A stretch of 20,250 bases of DNA, taken from positions 1 through 20,250 of the IMG/VR virus record IMGVR_UViG_3300029264_000208, one strand, 5' to 3'. Both the position numbers and the translations under genes were made by a program. This stretch comes from a virus. The notes under the pieces are model-generated. The model was not told the DNA's origin and searched no databases. It was given only the letters and a program-made list of their open reading frames with translations. Shown one piece after another: positions 6,183 through 13,864 of the stretch; position 1 is the first letter of the stretch; every line of letters begins with the position of its first letter.

Positions 6183-6591
6183 GAAAACACCAATTCCCAC
6201 ACAGTTATTCGAAACTGAACAATATGTGGTTTTGGGTGAACTTATTATTGGTGATCCCAAAAAGCCTGGTACTCACCTACGCCTTGTAACAAGCACGAAT
6301 ACTAAAGTCGACCGGAATTATATACAGCTATGGTCTTTCTTGTCAATGCAATGGAATATCATGTATAGATACAATGTAGAAGAAGAATGGGAGAAATGGA
6401 AAAAATTATGCCTCAGTATACAATTAAGAACAAACAAACCAAAGAAGAGGTTGACGTCGTCTGCTCCTGGTCCGACCTCCAAGAAGCGCTCGCCGAAGAC
6501 AAAGACCTTATCCAAAAACCCTGTGCCCCAAAAATTATTAGCGGAGTCGGTACTGCGGTCACGCGCGCGGGTACGAACTGGCGAGATCTAA
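6172..6591 (+). CDS. Hypothetical protein with GTG start and long 3' overlap
   Basis: The GTG at 6172 overlaps the previous stop and opens a frame of 139 residues. Residues 1-80 look like real protein: VPRKKTPIPTQLFETEQYVVLGELIIGD, a strand-rich part, then NYIQLWSFLSMQWNIMYRYNVEEEWEKWKK. The remaining part overlaps the FmdB-like gene by 184 bases and is a low-complexity Lys/Arg/Ser/Pro sequence, typical of an unconstrained frame read over another gene. No better frame covers 6183-6407. The start has no clear binding site, so translational coupling is likely. Function unknown. Confidence 0.45.
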   Translation: MPRKKTPIPTQLFETEQYVVLGELIIGDPKKPGTHLRLVTSTNTKVDRNYIQLWSFLSMQWNIMYRYNVEEEWEKWKKLCLSIQLRTNKPKKRLTSSAPGPTSKKRSPKTKTLSKNPVPQKLLAESVLRSRARVRTGEI

Positions 6592-6641
6592 TGGGCAAAA
6601 TCAAGAAGGGTTCCGGCAAAGGGAACACAGTAAACACATAA
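6408..6641 (+). CDS. FmdB-like small phage protein (no zinc cysteines)
   Basis: The start at 6408 gives MPQYTIKNKQTKEEVDVVCSWSDLQEAL..., 77 residues. The opening MPxYxFxNKxTGE, a helix ending in EDKDLIQK, and the PKIISGVGTAV segment match a small protein family I recall from T4-like phages, related to FmdB regulatory proteins. The usual cysteine pairs are absent. The C-terminus (NWRDLMGKIKKGSGKGNTVNT) is basic. An in-frame ATG at 6387 would add seven residues, but the MP(Q)Y start fits the family better. Its stop overlaps the phoH start by one base. Role unknown. Confidence 0.75.
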   Translation: MPQYTIKNKQTKEEVDVVCSWSDLQEALAEDKDLIQKPCAPKIISGVGTAVTRAGTNWRDLMGKIKKGSGKGNTVNT

Positions 6642-7348
6642 TGGTAAATAAAATGTCAAAACAGACTAACTCTTCCCACTTGGTTTCATCCGAAGAATTG
6701 GAACCTGTTGCGCCTATGACTCCTAACCAGGAAAAAGCTTTTACTGCTTGGGACGATGGAAAGAACTTGGTATTGGCAGGGTCTGCTGGTACCGGAAAAA
6801 CATTTATGGCAATGAACTTTGCTCTCAAGGCATTGTTAAACGACGATCGCTATCGTAAGGTTATGATCCTTCGCTCTATGGTATCCACGCGCGACCCCGG
6901 TCACTTGCCTGGAACAAAGGAAGAGAAAGAAGAACCGTATAAGCTTCCATATAAGCAACTATGTGCACAGATCTTTGGATATGAAGGTGCATGGGGTAAG
7001 CTTACTACTACGGGTAAACTACACTTTGAAACAACTTCTTATATCCGTGGCACAACCTTTGATCAGACTATTATCATTGTTGACGAGATGCAAAACCTAA
7101 ACTTCCATGAGCTTGACTCTGTTATTACCCGAGTAGGTAACGATTGTAAAATCATCTTCTGTGGTGACTATAAGCAATCAGACTTCCGCTTTGCTGATGA
7201 AAAAGCAGGTCTTATGCAGTTCCTTTCGATTCTTGAACTTATGTCAGACTTCCGTGTAATAGAATTTGAATGGGCAGACATTGTTCGCTCAGGCTTTGTT
7301 CGTGATTATATTATGACAAAAGAATTAGTTCAATCAAATCAGTTTTAG
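6641..7348 (+). CDS. phoH: PhoH-like P-loop ATPase
   Basis: This 235-residue protein has MTPNQEKAFTAWDDGKNLVLAGSAGTGKT (Walker A, around residues 46-55), VMILRSMVSTRDPGHLPG, TIIIVDEMQN (Walker B) and IIFCGDYKQSDFR. These are the diagnostic PhoH blocks, in particular the R-x-x-V-x-x-x-x-x-G-x-L-P-G segment. PhoH ATPases are frequent in marine phages. An RNA-related helicase or nuclease-linked role is proposed, but the phage function is not settled. It lacks the KH and PIN domains of longer relatives. The start overlaps the preceding TAA by one base (an ATG at 6653 is possible). Its TAG stop is the first part of promoter copy 6. Confidence 0.92.
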   Translation: MVNKMSKQTNSSHLVSSEELEPVAPMTPNQEKAFTAWDDGKNLVLAGSAGTGKTFMAMNFALKALLNDDRYRKVMILRSMVSTRDPGHLPGTKEEKEEPYKLPYKQLCAQIFGYEGAWGKLTTTGKLHFETTSYIRGTTFDQTIIIVDEMQNLNFHELDSVITRVGNDCKIIFCGDYKQSDFRFADEKAGLMQFLSILELMSDFRVIEFEWADIVRSGFVRDYIMTKELVQSNQF

Positions 7349-7380
7349 GGGTTTACATCCTATCCTTAGTATGGTATAGT
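7347..7380 (+). promoter_or_regulatory. Early-type promoter module, copy 6
   Basis: TTTACA at 7352-7357 behind four G, 17-bp spacer, TATAGT at 7375-7380 with TGG in front. It overlaps the phoH TAG stop (7346-7348) and drives the HAD gene at 7406 through a leader with ATAAGGAATATAC. Confidence 0.9.
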
Positions 7381-7405
7381 AATATCACCAAATAAGGAAT
7401 ATACT

Positions 7406-7987
7406 ATGAAACACACTAATGACCAACTCATTCTCACCGACTGTGATGGTGTACTGATGAACTGGGAATACAGCTTCCTTCAATGGATGGAGCGTCGGCA
7501 TAATATGTTTGCCACCTCTCGCGAATACGATATAGCCAAGCGCTTCGGACTTACAAAAGCCGAAGCGTGGAAGCTTGTCGTAGCATTCAATGACTCTGCA
7601 TGGGTCGAACATCTACCTCCTCTTCGCGATGCTATTCATGTCATTCGCGAACTACACGAGAAACATGGTTACGTATTTCAGATGATTACGTCTATGACCG
7701 ATGATCCACATGCTCAAGCCTTACGCATTAAAAACACTGAAAACCTATTCGGCAAAACTGCCTTTGTAGGTTATGAGTTCACATCGTGCGGTGGCGACAA
7801 AGATCACCTATTAGAAAAATATCGTGATTCAGGTCTTACTTGGATCGAAGATAAACCAGAAAATGCCTTGCTTGGAAAGGAGCTTGGTCTCGACGCTTTG
7901 CTAATCGAACACCCTTGGAACGTAGACTTCGGTCATGACATTCCGGTTCACAAATCCTGGAAATCAATATATGAGTATCTTACATGA
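7406..7987 (+). CDS. HAD-superfamily phosphatase, 5'-nucleotidase-like
   Basis: This 193-residue protein has HAD motif I as ILTDCDGVLMNW (nucleophile D12, acid/base D14), motif II around MITSMTDD (T95/S96), a Lys near 132 for motif III and WIEDKPENA (E148, D149) for motif IV. The layout resembles the compact 5'(3')-deoxyribonucleotidase and phage HAD proteins, so nucleotide dephosphorylation or salvage is the likeliest role. The DNA 3'-phosphatase type cannot be excluded. It has its own early-type promoter and overlaps the next small gene as ATGA. Confidence 0.82.
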   Translation: MKHTNDQLILTDCDGVLMNWEYSFLQWMERRHNMFATSREYDIAKRFGLTKAEAWKLVVAFNDSAWVEHLPPLRDAIHVIRELHEKHGYVFQMITSMTDDPHAQALRIKNTENLFGKTAFVGYEFTSCGGDKDHLLEKYRDSGLTWIEDKPENALLGKELGLDALLIEHPWNVDFGHDIPVHKSWKSIYEYLT

Positions 7988-8154
7988 GCATCTTTAACTA
8001 TTTAAATCTTCGCACCGAATTGGAATCCATTATAGGCACCGACGCAACAACAAAGAATATTAAAAACTTTCTTAAGGGTGGGTTCGGGTCTTATCTTCGT
8101 CAAGCGGATCGCACAAGAGCAACAACAATCGCAAAGGCAATCTTAGAAGGTTGA
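7984..8154 (+). CDS. Small hypothetical protein, 56 residues
   Basis: The ATG at 7984 forms an ATGA overlap with the HAD stop, indicating coupled translation. The product reads MSIFNYLNLRTELESIIG, then TKNIKNFLKGGFGSYLRQADRTRATTIAKAILEG. It is basic and helical with a GGFGSYLRQ turn, so it could bind nucleic acid. No family recognised. The next gene, the first glycosyltransferase, begins ten bases after its stop. Confidence 0.6.
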   Translation: MSIFNYLNLRTELESIIGTDATTKNIKNFLKGGFGSYLRQADRTRATTIAKAILEG

Positions 8155-8164
8155 TATATACTAT

Positions 8165-8950
8165 ATGAAAAGAATGATTTATCAGGTGTACGTAGGCCCG
8201 CGTAAGAGGCTATATGATCATTGCACCCAGTCTGTAGCGCGCTATTGCGCTGAACATGGTATCGATCATATCATCCAGACCTCACCAATTCTACGTATTA
8301 AACCAGATATCTTATTGACAAATAGAAGTAAAGAGTCATATGGTAAACATGGTGGCTATCTTCCCATCTATGAAAAAGAGAATGCATTCGCTTACTTCGA
8401 TCGTTATGATCAAATTGCCATTGTAGATGGAGACATATGGATCAGACCAGACAGTCCCAACATCTTTGATGAATTAGATGATGGGGTAGAGTTTGCCGGA
8501 GTTATCGAGCGACAGATGCCACTGACTCCCAAGTACTTTAACAAGATTGCAAACTATTCTAAGATGCAATACCACACGTTAAAGCATATTGATTGGAAGT
8601 GGGATAAGCACGGCGCCGAGTTCTACAACATGGGTATGATGTTGATGAGCAATAGTATTGCTAAGTATTTCAAAGACCAAACACCTATGGAATTCCTTAT
8701 GCGACATCGCTTTAAAGACTTTATCGACGGCAGAGATGCTTGGAAATGGTCTACCGATCAGACATTGCTTAACACTTGGGTACGTGAAGAGAAGATGAAA
8801 CAGAAACATCTTCACTGGAAATGGAATGGATTATTTAATGCTATTCCGCATAATAGAATGCAAGAAGCTCACTTTCTACATTTCTTCCTTAAAGATCTTC
8901 TCCCACACGGAGGAGAGAATATCGAAGAGCTAATGAAGTTAGTGGAATAA
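8165..8950 (+). CDS. Glycosyltransferase, GT-A fold (GT8-like), first of the cluster
   Basis: The 261-residue protein begins MIYQVYVG, has an ARYCAEHGIDHIIQ helix-strand, and then QIAIVDGDIWIRPDSPNIFDE. The DGD at 88-90 at the end of a hydrophobic strand is the metal- and nucleotide-sugar-binding DxD motif of GT-A enzymes. YNMGMMLMS and STDQTLLNTW further on match the acceptor-side and second catalytic regions of GT8-like enzymes. The same architecture recurs at 9939 and 11323, so these are likely paralogues. The sugar and acceptor are unknown. The ribosome binding site AGAAGG lies within the end of the previous small gene. Confidence 0.8.
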   Translation: MKRMIYQVYVGPRKRLYDHCTQSVARYCAEHGIDHIIQTSPILRIKPDILLTNRSKESYGKHGGYLPIYEKENAFAYFDRYDQIAIVDGDIWIRPDSPNIFDELDDGVEFAGVIERQMPLTPKYFNKIANYSKMQYHTLKHIDWKWDKHGAEFYNMGMMLMSNSIAKYFKDQTPMEFLMRHRFKDFIDGRDAWKWSTDQTLLNTWVREEKMKQKHLHWKWNGLFNAIPHNRMQEAHFLHFFLKDLLPHGGENIEELMKLVE

Positions 8951-8973
8951 TAAGATATATCGAGGAGGAAAAT

Positions 8974-9939
8974 ATGAAAGTATTAATCACAGGGGGAGCA
9001 GGCTTTATTGGCTTTCACCTCGCAGCTAAATTTAAAAAAGAAGGCCATGATGTAGTTTGTCTGGATAACTTTAATGACTACTACGACCCACTCTTAAAAA
9101 AGCAGCGAGCTCATATCCTTGAAGGAGGATACGGTGTTCAAGTCATTAACGTAGACTTGGCAGCAACAATCCTTGATGATATCTTTAAGTTGCATAGGCC
9201 TCATTTGGTAGTGCACCTTGCTGCAAGCGCCGGCGTTCGGGTGTCTATGGATGAGCCACTGGAATACATCGAAAACAACATTGTGAACACTCAGCGGGTA
9301 ATTAACGCATGTGAAAAGTATGATGTGGAAAATGTAATCTATGCATCTACCTCGTGTGTAATGGGCGGCAATCAGCTACCATGGAACGAGCACGATCCTA
9401 TCGGTATGCAACTTAGCCCGTATGGATATACCAAGGCAACGAACGAGAATCAGTTTGATATCTCTAAAATTCCAAACGTAGCAGGTCTACGTTTCTTTAC
9501 AGTTTACGGTCCTTATGGTAGACCAGATATGGCATTGTTCGACTTTACTAAAAACATTCTTGCAGGCAATCCAATTACCGTATATAACAACGGTGATATG
9601 GTTCGTGACTTTACATACATAGATGACATTGTCCAGGGTATTAACCTTGTATCTAGGAACATGACCGGCAATTCGGAATACCATATTCGGAGCACGTACG
9701 AGCGGGATATCTATTGTATTGGTCATGGCGCGCAGGTCCAGCTTATGGATTTTATTAGTGCTATTGAAAAAAATCTTAATAAGTCAGCTATTATCAAATT
9801 CGCTGATATGCATCCCGCAGATGCTAAGCACACCTGGAGCGATACTACTAAAATTCAAAAGCTCGGTTACAAATCTACTACGTCAATTGAAGAAGGCGTG
9901 GAGAAATTTATCCATTGGTATAAAGGACATTACAAGTAA
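8974..9939 (+). CDS. NAD-dependent sugar epimerase, UDP-glucuronate 4-epimerase-like
   Basis: This 321-residue short-chain-dehydrogenase-type enzyme has the NAD-binding GGAGFIG (7-13), LDNFNDYYDPLLKKQRA (30-46) and HLAASAGVRVSMDEPLEYIENNI (81-103). It also has the catalytic STS (about 125-127) and YGYTK (Tyr150, Lys154). NDYYD, AGVR and RFFTVYGPYGRPDMALFDFT are characteristic of UDP-glucuronate 4-epimerases, which make UDP-galacturonate. The family usually has AAQAGVR where this has AASAGVR, so another UDP-sugar is possible. It has the strongest ribosome binding site in the cluster (GAGGAGG). It probably supplies a donor sugar to the flanking glycosyltransferases. Confidence 0.88.
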   Translation: MKVLITGGAGFIGFHLAAKFKKEGHDVVCLDNFNDYYDPLLKKQRAHILEGGYGVQVINVDLAATILDDIFKLHRPHLVVHLAASAGVRVSMDEPLEYIENNIVNTQRVINACEKYDVENVIYASTSCVMGGNQLPWNEHDPIGMQLSPYGYTKATNENQFDISKIPNVAGLRFFTVYGPYGRPDMALFDFTKNILAGNPITVYNNGDMVRDFTYIDDIVQGINLVSRNMTGNSEYHIRSTYERDIYCIGHGAQVQLMDFISAIEKNLNKSAIIKFADMHPADAKHTWSDTTKIQKLGYKSTTSIEEGVEKFIHWYKGHYK

Positions 9940-10751
9940 TGACTAAAAACTTAATCTATCAAGTTTGGGCTGGTGAATTAAGACCGGGCTGTAAACATTC
10001 ATCTAAGCTTATGAAAGCCTATGCCGATAGAATTGGTGCAGACTATAGACTAGACATTGATCCAAACATTGCTTCGGCAGTATGTGATGTGCCAATGTAT
10101 TTTGAATGGTTGAATCCTATGCTTGATGATTCTTTTTTAGAGTATGATAATGTTCTAGTCGTGGACTTAGATATATTTCCTACGACTAACTGTAGAAATA
10201 TCTTTGATGAGGCTTACTTGGATGTTGGTATTTGCACTGAACCTTTCCAAGGTAAATATAGAGCGTCTACAACTATCGGTGGTCACATAGGAATGGCTAA
10301 CGACGAAAAATGGTTTAGATCCGTGCAAAAACAGTATGAGATAGACCTACCGAGAGATGCCGATGGTTATCTGAAAATCTATAATGCTGGAATGGTTCTA
10401 TTCTCTAATAAAGGTCTACGGAAATGTAGAGAAAAGTTTGAAGCTTTCCAAGAATATATTAACTATATGAGAACGCAAAAACTAGGAAGATTTTATACTG
10501 TAGACCAAAATTACTTTCATGTGATGATGTGTCAACATTTAGATTATACCGAAATGAGCAACGAATGGAATTGCTATATACACTACACAAGAGGTCCGCT
10601 TGGGCTAACAGAGCCTATTCATGATGGAAGAGGACCAGACCCGCAGTTTGTACACATACAACTATCGGGAGCAGACTATTTTGAAGACGAACAACTTGAC
10701 CTAATTACTAATGAAAAATTGGGGCTTAAAATGAGAGAGAAACTATTATGA
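9939..10751 (+). CDS. Glycosyltransferase, GT-A fold (GT8-like)
   Basis: A 270-residue protein starting MTKNLIYQVWAGELRPG, with VLVVDLDIFPTTNCRNIFDEA (DxD at 76-78), IYNAGMVLFS and TVDQNYFHVM. It has the same order of motifs as the gene at 8165: IYQV at the N-terminus, DxD followed by NIFDE, YN(A/M)G, and a DQ motif. It is therefore a diverged paralogue. The start overlaps the epimerase stop as TAATG, and its end overlaps the next gene as ATGA. It is cytoplasmic, with no membrane segment. Donor and acceptor are unknown. Confidence 0.8.
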   Translation: MTKNLIYQVWAGELRPGCKHSSKLMKAYADRIGADYRLDIDPNIASAVCDVPMYFEWLNPMLDDSFLEYDNVLVVDLDIFPTTNCRNIFDEAYLDVGICTEPFQGKYRASTTIGGHIGMANDEKWFRSVQKQYEIDLPRDADGYLKIYNAGMVLFSNKGLRKCREKFEAFQEYINYMRTQKLGRFYTVDQNYFHVMMCQHLDYTEMSNEWNCYIHYTRGPLGLTEPIHDGRGPDPQFVHIQLSGADYFEDEQLDLITNEKLGLKMREKLL

Positions 10752-11326
10752 TTAATGTAGACTTAAGCTCTGCGACGACCGTAGAAGAATTTTATAATAA
10801 CATCCGGGCAGGACAAGAGGGTGAACACGGTGACGACTATTGCGCTCAGCACGATGCAATGCGAAAGTTCTTTAAAGAAGGCGGATGCACTTCGTACAAA
10901 GAACTTGGCACACACCAAGGTGGCACAGCCGCCAATGCTATGCTTATGGGTGCAAAGTATATCGAGTTAGTTGATATTGACATGCACAGATACCGCAAGT
11001 TTCTTAAACCCCTAGCTGAACGATATTGCGCCGAGCATAAGATTGAACTGGTTGTAAAAGAGATAAGCTCTGTTGGCCTTCAAGCCCAAGTAATGGCACC
11101 AATGGTTGACATGATGTTAATCGACTCTATTCACAAATGGCATTGGACAAACCAGGAGCTTGATACCCACGCGACGAACGTGCGAAAGTTTATTGCATTC
11201 CATGACACCGCCACATGTCACGATATCCGGAATGGTGTAGATAAGTGGTGTCAGAATAACCCGTGGAAGCTGGTTGATCGAGGCACAACAAATGTGGGCT
11301 ATACGGTATTGCAGCGCACAAAATGA
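10748..11326 (+). CDS. Class I SAM-dependent methyltransferase-like protein
   Basis: The 192-residue product has a motif-I-like YKELGTHQGGTAANAMLMGAK (residues 50-70), followed by the acidic strand ELVDID (73-78). Later come MMLIDSIHKWHWTNQELD and KFIAFHDTATCHD. GTxxGGTA plus VDxD and the later LIDSxHxxxxxxxEL and HDT elements resemble the Methyltransf_24 type, often found in sugar and surface-polysaccharide clusters. The likely job is O-methylation of a sugar or processing of a glycan precursor. A related hydroxylase-type family that shares this fold is the main alternative. It overlaps both neighbours by ATGA. Confidence 0.7.
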   Translation: MINVDLSSATTVEEFYNNIRAGQEGEHGDDYCAQHDAMRKFFKEGGCTSYKELGTHQGGTAANAMLMGAKYIELVDIDMHRYRKFLKPLAERYCAEHKIELVVKEISSVGLQAQVMAPMVDMMLIDSIHKWHWTNQELDTHATNVRKFIAFHDTATCHDIRNGVDKWCQNNPWKLVDRGTTNVGYTVLQRTK

Positions 11327-12003
11327 ATAATATTATTCTGCAACACTTCGATGGCGAGCTTAGAGAGCTGGATAAACTTTCTATGGCCAACATCCAAAAG
11401 TATGCTAAGATGGTTGGTGCTGAATATAAACTAATCACTGGTAAACCATTTAGAAAACATCTTACATCGCCTTGTCAAAAGGTACACATGCTAGATCAAC
11501 AGTTTGACGAGTATGACGAAGTTCTTATGCTTGACATTGACATGTTTGTTCCAAAAGGCATGACAGTTAATGTGTTTGATGAGGTTGGGGTAGGACTGTA
11601 TAATCCTATTCAACAGAATCTGCATCGCAAATTAGCTCGGTCGTATCCTTTCCATGCAGCGGAAAGCGCACCGTATTGGGGTGGTGCTATATACAAGATG
11701 CCATTGCTTATGCGGAAATGCTTGAGAGAGCAATTAGGCGGTGATGAACATTGGATGAGTTCGTATAACCAGCCCTACCACTTTGAAGACGAAGGGATCT
11801 TTCATACACTTGCTTATAGAGCTGGGTATCTTAAGAATGATAATCTTAACCTAGATCCTAGATGGTGCTATGATAACTATCTTGAAGATCCGGCGTCTGC
11901 TGGCATGATCCACATCCGCACTAAGGTAACACCAAGTGGGCCTAAACGTGAAAAGATTGTGAACTATCAAGCTTTGGTGGATCAAGGAATTATTAGCAAT
12001 TAA
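11323..12003 (+). CDS. Glycosyltransferase, GT-A fold (GT8-like)
   Basis: A 226-residue protein: MNNIILQHFDGELRELDKLS, AKMVGAEYKLI, then EVLMLDIDMFVPKGMTVNVFDE (DxD at 71-73 followed by NVFDE, as in the other two paralogues), WGGAIYKM and EDEGIFHTLAY. The order of elements matches the genes at 8165 and 9939, though the N-terminal IYQV is replaced by IILQ. The ATGA overlap with the methyltransferase suggests coupled translation. It is the last gene before promoter copy 7, which restarts transcription in the middle of the cluster. Confidence 0.78.
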   Translation: MNNIILQHFDGELRELDKLSMANIQKYAKMVGAEYKLITGKPFRKHLTSPCQKVHMLDQQFDEYDEVLMLDIDMFVPKGMTVNVFDEVGVGLYNPIQQNLHRKLARSYPFHAAESAPYWGGAIYKMPLLMRKCLREQLGGDEHWMSSYNQPYHFEDEGIFHTLAYRAGYLKNDNLNLDPRWCYDNYLEDPASAGMIHIRTKVTPSGPKREKIVNYQALVDQGIISN

Positions 12004-12021
12004 TTTCAAATAAAGTGAAAT

Positions 12022-12056
12022 AGGGGGTTTACATCCCCTGTTACATAGTGTAGAGT
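12022..12056 (+). promoter_or_regulatory. Early-type promoter module, copy 7
   Basis: TTTACA at 12028-12033 behind five G, 17-bp spacer, TAGAGT at 12051-12056 preceded by TG. The upstream AATTTCAAATAAAGTGAAAT and the downstream GTTACAT are shared with copies 1 and 2. It restarts transcription in the glycan cluster, reading into the gene at 12089. Confidence 0.82.
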
Positions 12057-12088
12057 AGTATCAACAACACAAACAAAGGATATACATT

Positions 12089-12298
12089 ATGACAACCTTG
12101 AACTTCATCCCAGCCTTCGACGCAGCATTCCACGCAGCAGTTGCTAACCCAGAGAATACTTTCCTCACTGGTGGATACGATTGGAGCTTTATTGAGTCAG
12201 ACATTTGGGTCGATCTTAAAGGTCAAGGCTTTGACGTAGTCGCAATGGAATCACAACTTGTAGAAGAATTCAAATTTGCTTTGGAAGATTACGCATAA
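12089..12298 (+). CDS. Small acidic hypothetical protein, 69 residues
   Basis: The start lies in the standard promoter leader with AAAGGA upstream. The sequence (MTTLNFIPAFDAAFHAAVANPENTFLTGGYDWSFIESDIW...) is acidic and mostly helical, ending VEEFKFALEDYA. It is soluble, with no motif I recognise. Its stop overlaps the next glycosyltransferase start as TAATG. Being first behind a promoter and coupled to a GT25-like gene, it could be an accessory to the cluster, but nothing in the sequence shows that. Confidence 0.65.
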   Translation: MTTLNFIPAFDAAFHAAVANPENTFLTGGYDWSFIESDIWVDLKGQGFDVVAMESQLVEEFKFALEDYA

Positions 12299-13008
12299 TG
12301 GATGCTTACATCATAAACATGCCGGACAATGCCCAATCACGTGTAGGCACCAATGGCCTGATAATGAGCATGGCCAAGCACGCTCCTCGTGTAAATCCTA
12401 TCCTTGAGAAAGCAGTTACCCCTACTGACCTACGCTTTGATCAGTATAAAGATCTTTGGAACTACCCGTGGGGTTTTAAGGAACTTGATCGTGAAACAGA
12501 CCTTCTTAAAACCCCATATAAAACCTCTAACCCTTCGGCTCACGTTTGCTGTTCTATCTCACATTATCTTCTATGGAAAAAAGCTGCACAGTTAATGCAA
12601 CCTATTATGGTTCTTGAGCATGATGCTTTGTTCACTTGTAAGTTTAACCTATATGGCCATGACGTTCAAGACTGGGACGTAGTTGGTATTAATGATCCTC
12701 GTGGCAATACCCGAAAGTCAGGCGTATACCACCAGGGAGTACAAGATCTTGCAGATAAGCAAATGCGTATAAATCAAGTCGTTGTTGTGCCATGGGTAAG
12801 TTACGGACGTCGTGACATACCTCAAGGCCTTGCTGGTAACTCTGCATATATAATAACACCAAGTGGTGGACGTCGTCTAGTAAAACTGGTAGAGCAATAC
12901 GGCTTATGGCCAAACGATGCTCTTATGTGTAAACAGCTTATGGATGACCTTGGGCAAACGCATACATACTATACAACCACTCAACACTTAGAAAGTACTA
13001 CAACATGA
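12298..13008 (+). CDS. Glycosyltransferase family 25-like protein
   Basis: A 236-residue protein with MDAYIINMP at the N-terminus, CCSISHYLLWKKA (about 84-96), MVLEHDALF (104-112) and GNSAYIITPSGGRRLVKLVEQYGLWPNDALM. GT25 enzymes (LPS and collagen glycosyltransferases) carry SHxxLW followed by an ExDA-type metal site and an AYxxSxxGA segment. EHDA here replaces the usual EDDA. GT25 members commonly add galactose in LPS outer core or glycans, but the acceptor here is not known. It overlaps its neighbours by TAATG and ATGA. Confidence 0.8.
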   Translation: MDAYIINMPDNAQSRVGTNGLIMSMAKHAPRVNPILEKAVTPTDLRFDQYKDLWNYPWGFKELDRETDLLKTPYKTSNPSAHVCCSISHYLLWKKAAQLMQPIMVLEHDALFTCKFNLYGHDVQDWDVVGINDPRGNTRKSGVYHQGVQDLADKQMRINQVVVVPWVSYGRRDIPQGLAGNSAYIITPSGGRRLVKLVEQYGLWPNDALMCKQLMDDLGQTHTYYTTTQHLESTTT

Positions 13009-13220
13009 TTAGATATGAAGAAAAGTGCACCGTTAGCAATGAGGGTCGTAAAGTAGACGTAGAGGTTGAAATCGACAACTATAAAGCAGGTCAAGGCTTT
13101 ATGGCATATCTCTCTGGTGCTAAGTTTAAGATGCGCTATAACCCGTCTTTAAGCACCTATGAAGGACGTGTAGCAGGTATGGATCTTAGTTCTAAAGGTC
13201 CACGGGTATGGAAGCTATGA
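13005..13220 (+). CDS. Small hypothetical protein, 71 residues
   Basis: The ATG at 13005 forms ATGA with the preceding stop. The sequence (MIRYEEKCTVSNEGRKVDVEVEIDNYKAG...) alternates charged and hydrophobic residues in several strands, ending AGMDLSSKGPRVWKL, and suggests a small beta domain. No family recognised. It is embedded between two GT25-like genes with overlaps on both sides, so it is expressed with them. Confidence 0.65.
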   Translation: MIRYEEKCTVSNEGRKVDVEVEIDNYKAGQGFMAYLSGAKFKMRYNPSLSTYEGRVAGMDLSSKGPRVWKL

Positions 13221-13864
13221 AGGCGTTTGTAATCACGATCGAAGGTCACGACCTTTCTAATCAAGCCGCAGAACGTTGTATTGAATCGGGCGCGCGACAC
13301 GGTGTAGAAGTTATTAAGTGGAGAGCTACTACCCCCGACGATAATCCAGTTTCTCTCTTTCGGGCTAAAGGTCTTAACCCGAATGGCTTTGGTGAGTCAT
13401 ACTCTCGGACAATAAACTGCATGGCAGCTTTCCTATCCCATCTATCTCTTTGGAGACATGCTGCAGACACCGATGAAGATGTTTTTATATTAGAGCACGA
13501 CGCAGTCTTTGTAAACAGGATTCCCAATATAAACACACGGAACTCAGTAATCTCAATGGGTAAGCCATCCTATGGTAAGTTCAATACTCCTGACACCATG
13601 TTTAATCCTGTTAAGCTAATGTCTAAACCATACTTCCCGGGCGCGCACGCGTACGTGGTATCAAAGGATGCTGCACCGGTTATTGTAGAGGCAGCAAAGG
13701 AACGTGCCGCACCAACCGATCTATTCTTTAGTAACAAAAACTTTGACTTCCTATACGAATACTACCCATGGCCGGTAGAAGCCATGGATAGCTTTACAAC
13801 CATACAGAATAGAACAGGATGTATTGCTAAGCATAACTACGGGGAGGAATATAAAATTGTATGA
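13217..13864 (+). CDS. Glycosyltransferase family 25-like protein
   Basis: With the ATG at 13217 (ATGA overlap; an in-frame ATG at 13208 is less likely), the protein has 215 residues. It starts MKAFVITIEGHDLSNQAAERC, has CMAAFLSHLSLWRHA (68-82) and VFILEHDAVF (89-98), then PGAHAYVVSKDAAPVIVEAA. These are the same SHxxLW, EHDA and (A/S)AY(V/I) blocks as in the gene at 12298, so the two are diverged paralogues of the GT25 type. No membrane segment. Confidence 0.8.
   Translation: MKAFVITIEGHDLSNQAAERCIESGARHGVEVIKWRATTPDDNPVSLFRAKGLNPNGFGESYSRTINCMAAFLSHLSLWRHAADTDEDVFILEHDAVFVNRIPNINTRNSVISMGKPSYGKFNTPDTMFNPVKLMSKPYFPGAHAYVVSKDAAPVIVEAAKERAAPTDLFFSNKNFDFLYEYYPWPVEAMDSFTTIQNRTGCIAKHNYGEEYKIV

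Noticed and set aside
12689-12913. Minus-strand frames within the glycosyltransferase cluster (also near 13261, 13876, 14364)
   Set aside because: They are fully covered by well-supported plus-strand genes with conserved motifs and have no binding sites of their own.
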